Assembly (NCBI GenBank): GCA_964581565.1
Contig: CAZOOZ010000012.1
Span: 3,634-67,633, forward strand
Reading direction: 5' to 3'
DNA from: UBA1433 sp964581565
GTDB taxonomy: Bacteria; Bacillota; Clostridia; Eubacteriales; UBA1433
DNA length: 64,000 nucleotides
The position numbers were made by a program, and so were the translations under genes. Under the pieces are notes generated by a model. That model was given only the letters and a program-made list of their open reading frames with translations. It searched no databases and had not been told where the DNA came from. The stretch's first letter is position 1, and every line of letters begins with the position of its first letter. Below, in pieces: positions 61,476 to 64,000 of the stretch.

Positions 61476-63772
61476 GTCGTGGAAGGAGTAGAAGGGATAG
61501 GTTTGGCATACTTGTAAGAAGAATAGCTGCTGTAGGTTGTTGTAGAGCCTGCTACGCAGACAGCTTTTACTTTGTAGTAGTAGGTTTTGCCTGTTATTAA
61601 TCCCGTGTTTTTATAGCTTGTAGAAGAGGTTGAAGCTATTTTTGAGTAGGTACCGCTCTTTGAAGTGGCACGGTAGATGTTATAGCTTTTGGCACCTGTA
61701 ACGGAGCCCCACTTCAGCTTGATGCTGTTATAGCCGGCAGATTTTACGGACGATAGAACAGGTGTCTGCAGTTTGGTAAACTCGGCTTTTAGCGTGCGGC
61801 CTTTGGTCACTGTGAAGGTGTAGGTGCTGTTCGTAGATACTGTTGATGTTCCTTCCAGCCAACCTATAAAATAGTAGCCTGCTTTGGGGGTGGCTTTCAA
61901 GGTTGCGGAAGAGTTGTAGTCATATGTGCCCGCACCCGTTACCGTTCCATAAGTTGAATTGTTTGATATTACAGTAACGTTGCAGTTCCCTGAAAAATTT
62001 GCAACCAGTGGACTTGAAATAGCAGAAGAAACCGTATATGAAGAATTCGTAGATATAACGGAGTCATTTAAAGTCCAATTTTCAAAACTCATGCCTATAG
62101 AACGGGGCACTGCTATAATATCACAGTTAGGGAAAGTATTTGTATTAACCGAAAGATATCCATTGCCGTTCACAGCAACAGTAGATATAATTCCAAAAAA
62201 ATTAGCTGTTAGATTTTTAATATTTTTAATATTTAATTTTTTTATAGAAGTATTATTGCTTAAGTCCAATGAATCAGTAACGCTTGCATTGTAATTTAAT
62301 TTTATCAAATTAACATTTTTACTTACATCTAAATAAGTTAAATCATAATTTTCGCTGCAATCTAATTCTTCCAAAGCGGTGTTATTGCTTAAATCTAAAC
62401 TGCTTAATTTATTTGAGCTGCACCATAAAAATCTTAGTTTAGGACAATTACTTAAATCTAATGTTGTAAGAGTATCACAGTAACACTCCAAACGATACAA
62501 TAATGCAGAATTACTAATATTTAATGTGTTTAAATAAAAATTATGATAACAATATAACTCTGTAAGGTTAACACAGCTTGATAAATCTAACGTTCCTGAT
62601 AGTTTATTATAACCGCAATTTAAAGATTCTAATTTACTGTTATTAGATAAATTTATATTAGCTAACGAATTGCAACAACAAGTAACATATATCAGATTAA
62701 TATTTTCACTCAAATCTAACGATGTTAACTGATTATTATGACAATCTAATCTTTTTAAAGATGTGTTATTATTAAGATTCAAAGATGTCAATGAATTATA
62801 AGTACACTGCAATTCTTTCAAAACGGAATTACTGCTAACATCCAAAACAGATAATTTATCGCTACAGCAGCTCAAGAATGTCAAAGCTTTATTATTTAAT
62901 ATATCTAAAACATACAATTCATTACTGCTACAATCTAAATCTGTCAATGCGATATTTTTGCTTACATCTATAGAAGTTAATTTGTTAGAGCCGCAATGCA
63001 AAACCACTAAAGCATTATTTTTGCTGACATTCAAAGAAGTTAATTGATTATAGTTTAACCTTAAATTTGTCAGTGTCGTGTTCGTACTAACATCAAGTGA
63101 AGTCAGTGTATTGCAATTGCAGTTTAAGTTTTTTAATGCGGTATTTGTAGTCAAATCTAAAGAACATAATAGATTAGAACAACACTCCAAGTTTAATAGT
63201 GATACGCATCCGTTGATATTTAAAGATGTTAATTTATTAGATCCACATAAAACATTTATTAAAGATGTATTTTTGCTGCAATCTAAAGTTGTAAGCTGGT
63301 TATGATAGCATGATAAATCAGTTAAACTATCATTGTTTTCAATATTTAATGATATTAACTGGTTTCCGGCGCAATTTATCGTTTTAAGTTTTGGATTATT
63401 AGTTGCGGTAATAGCAGTTAATTGATTTGCACTGCAGTTTATTATTTCTAATTTGATACAATTATCAAGGGACAAATCACCACTTAAAGATTTGTTAGTC
63501 CAGTTTAGTTGGCATACATATCTAATTCCTTCCGAGAGAAACCAAGATACTCCGCTCCACGTAGTCGGATCATTCTGATCATAATCTGCATTTAATTGTT
63601 GACCGTTTGTTTTTCCTGCTACTGCCGAGGGTTGGTTTAGAAACGTCTGCAGCTTTGTAAAATCATTGTCATTATACGTTACTCCGTTGTAATCATATGC
63701 CAGTGTTGTACCCGGCAGTATCAATAAAACGAACAAAAAAATAAGCGTGAGAATCCAATATCTTCTTCTCAT
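60947..63772 (-). CDS. Secreted leucine-rich-repeat protein with Fn3-like C-terminus
   Basis: About 941 residues from ATG 63772, behind GAGGGAGAAG; a start at 63802 would add ten unlikely residues. It has a signal peptide to about residue 25 (cleavage near LAY). About 20 repeats of 21 residues with LTSLDVSxNTALTxLxC follow, then a Bacterial-repeat domain (TPKAGYYFIGW) and three Fn3-like modules. The last two modules equal those of the subtilase. It has no LPXTG. It is probably held on the cell surface by these modules and may bind a host or cell partner. Confidence 0.88.
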   Translation of the reverse strand: MRRRYWILTLIFLFVLLILPGTTLAYDYNGVTYNDNDFTKLQTFLNQPSAVAGKTNGQQLNADYDQNDPTTWSGVSWFLSEGIRYVCQLNWTNKSLSGDLSLDNCIKLEIINCSANQLTAITATNNPKLKTINCAGNQLISLNIENNDSLTDLSCYHNQLTTLDCSKNTSLINVLCGSNKLTSLNINGCVSLLNLECCSNLLCSLDLTTNTALKNLNCNCNTLTSLDVSTNTTLTNLRLNYNQLTSLNVSKNNALVVLHCGSNKLTSIDVSKNIALTDLDCSSNELYVLDILNNKALTFLSCCSDKLSVLDVSSNSVLKELQCTYNSLTSLNLNNNTSLKRLDCHNNQLTSLDLSENINLIYVTCCCNSLANINLSNNSKLESLNCGYNKLSGTLDLSSCVNLTELYCYHNFYLNTLNISNSALLYRLECYCDTLTTLDLSNCPKLRFLWCSSNKLSSLDLSNNTALEELDCSENYDLTYLDVSKNVNLIKLNYNASVTDSLDLSNNTSIKKLNIKNIKNLTANFFGIISTVAVNGNGYLSVNTNTFPNCDIIAVPRSIGMSFENWTLNDSVISTNSSYTVSSAISSPLVANFSGNCNVTVISNNSTYGTVTGAGTYDYNSSATLKATPKAGYYFIGWLEGTSTVSTNSTYTFTVTKGRTLKAEFTKLQTPVLSSVKSAGYNSIKLKWGSVTGAKSYNIYRATSKSGTYSKIASTSSTSYKNTGLITGKTYYYKVKAVCVAGSTTTYSSYSSYKYAKPIPSTPSTTVKSSSYKSIKISWGKVSGASGYRVYRATSKSGTYKLIKTTTSTSYTNSSLRTGKRYYYKVRAYKYVSGSRVYGKYSSIKSAKPSLSKPSNFSVSRYSSSKIKISYGSVSGASGYRIYRATSRSGTYKLVKTTTSRSWINTGRTKGKTYYYKVRAYRWVSGKRVYGPYTTIKYTKT

Positions 63773-63947
63773 AACTTCTCCCTCAACAGATTTATAAAAC
63801 ACAAGAATTATTTTATTTTAAAATGACTTAATTTATATAAAATTATTACAAAATTAATAATGTATATTACGTTTAAATTATATTTATACTATAGCATATA
63901 ATAAAATATAATTACAATAAATAATCGTAAAATATTATAAAGGCAAT

Positions 63948-63982
63948 AAAGAATCCTATATCAAGCAGATATAGGATTCTTT
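63948..63982. terminator. Perfect 15-bp hairpin near the window end
   Basis: AAAGAATCCTATATC and its complement around AAGCA, with T at the plus-strand side. It lies upstream of the LRR gene and likely ends a gene outside the window. The rest of 63773-64000 is AT-rich and carries the LRR promoter region. Confidence 0.65.
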
Positions 63983-64000
63983 TGATCTTTTTATTCAAGT

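Noticed and set aside
1..64000. CRISPR arrays, tRNA or rRNA genes, insertion sequences and prophage
   Set aside because: No regularly spaced direct repeats, tRNA-like cloverleaf, transposase motif or phage gene was seen by reading; this is not a computed search.

Overview
The window comes from a low-GC, anaerobic, spore-forming Firmicute, most likely class Clostridia; I cannot name a genus. Signs of this are the AT-rich intergenic DNA with strong Shine-Dalgarno sites, a gerA-type germination operon next to cwlD, an oxygen-sensitive class III ribonucleotide reductase (nrdDG), a 2-oxoacid:ferredoxin oxidoreductase, an LPXTG surface protein with its sortase, a tyrS T-box and two c-di-GMP-I riboswitches. 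No rRNA, tRNA, CRISPR array, transposase or phage gene was found.

Layout. 0-2.4 kb: a truncated membrane protein, then gene-poor AT-rich DNA with three related hairpin elements around a tiny membrane-protein gene, plus two other large inverted repeats. 2.4-6.1 kb: a four-subunit 2-oxoacid oxidoreductase operon divergent from a GntR/FCD regulator. 6.2-14.5 kb: a cell-surface and c-di-GMP block (LPXTG adhesin, sortase, riboswitch-controlled subtilase, diguanylate cyclase). 14.5-21.5 kb: two TspO-like membrane proteins, a nitroreductase, an XRE/membrane-protein pair, mntH divergent from mntR, and hisC. 21.5-25.6 kb: an SPFH/zinc-ribbon membrane cluster. 25.7-31 kb: a beta-flower protein, nrdDG with NrdR-like boxes, a flavin reductase and a DUF4405 protein. 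31-35.7 kb: an ECF S component behind an attenuator-like leader, an amino-acid permease, a second c-di-GMP riboswitch before an RsgI-like protein, OsmC and a VOC protein. 35.8-40.8 kb: a seven-gene operon of mostly uncharacterised proteins with a LarA-like and a molybdopterin-binding-like member. 40.9-41.6 kb: two more tiny membrane proteins related to the one at 1.4 kb. 41.7-46.7 kb: a VanG-type glycopeptide-resistance cluster (vanR, vanS, vanG, vanXY, racemase). 46.9-48.8 kb: a metal-homeostasis operon (His-tailed MarR, DtxR-like, CDF exporter). 48.9-56 kb: ecsC-like gene, germination operon, cwlD, murI, ridA. 56-64 kb: prmC, a THUMP methyltransferase, an S41 protease, T-box tyrS and a large LRR surface protein whose C-terminus nearly duplicates that of the subtilase.

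How it fits together. c-di-GMP made by the cyclase would act on two riboswitches, one before a secreted protease beside a sortase-anchored adhesin and one before an RsgI-like surface-sensing protein. This resembles the adhesin/protease switch known from Clostridioides difficile. The best candidates for undescribed biology are the repeated hairpin RNA family at 0.8-1.75 kb, the LarA-like operon at 35.9-40.8 kb, the ECF leader at 31.2 kb and the leader of the RsgI-like gene.
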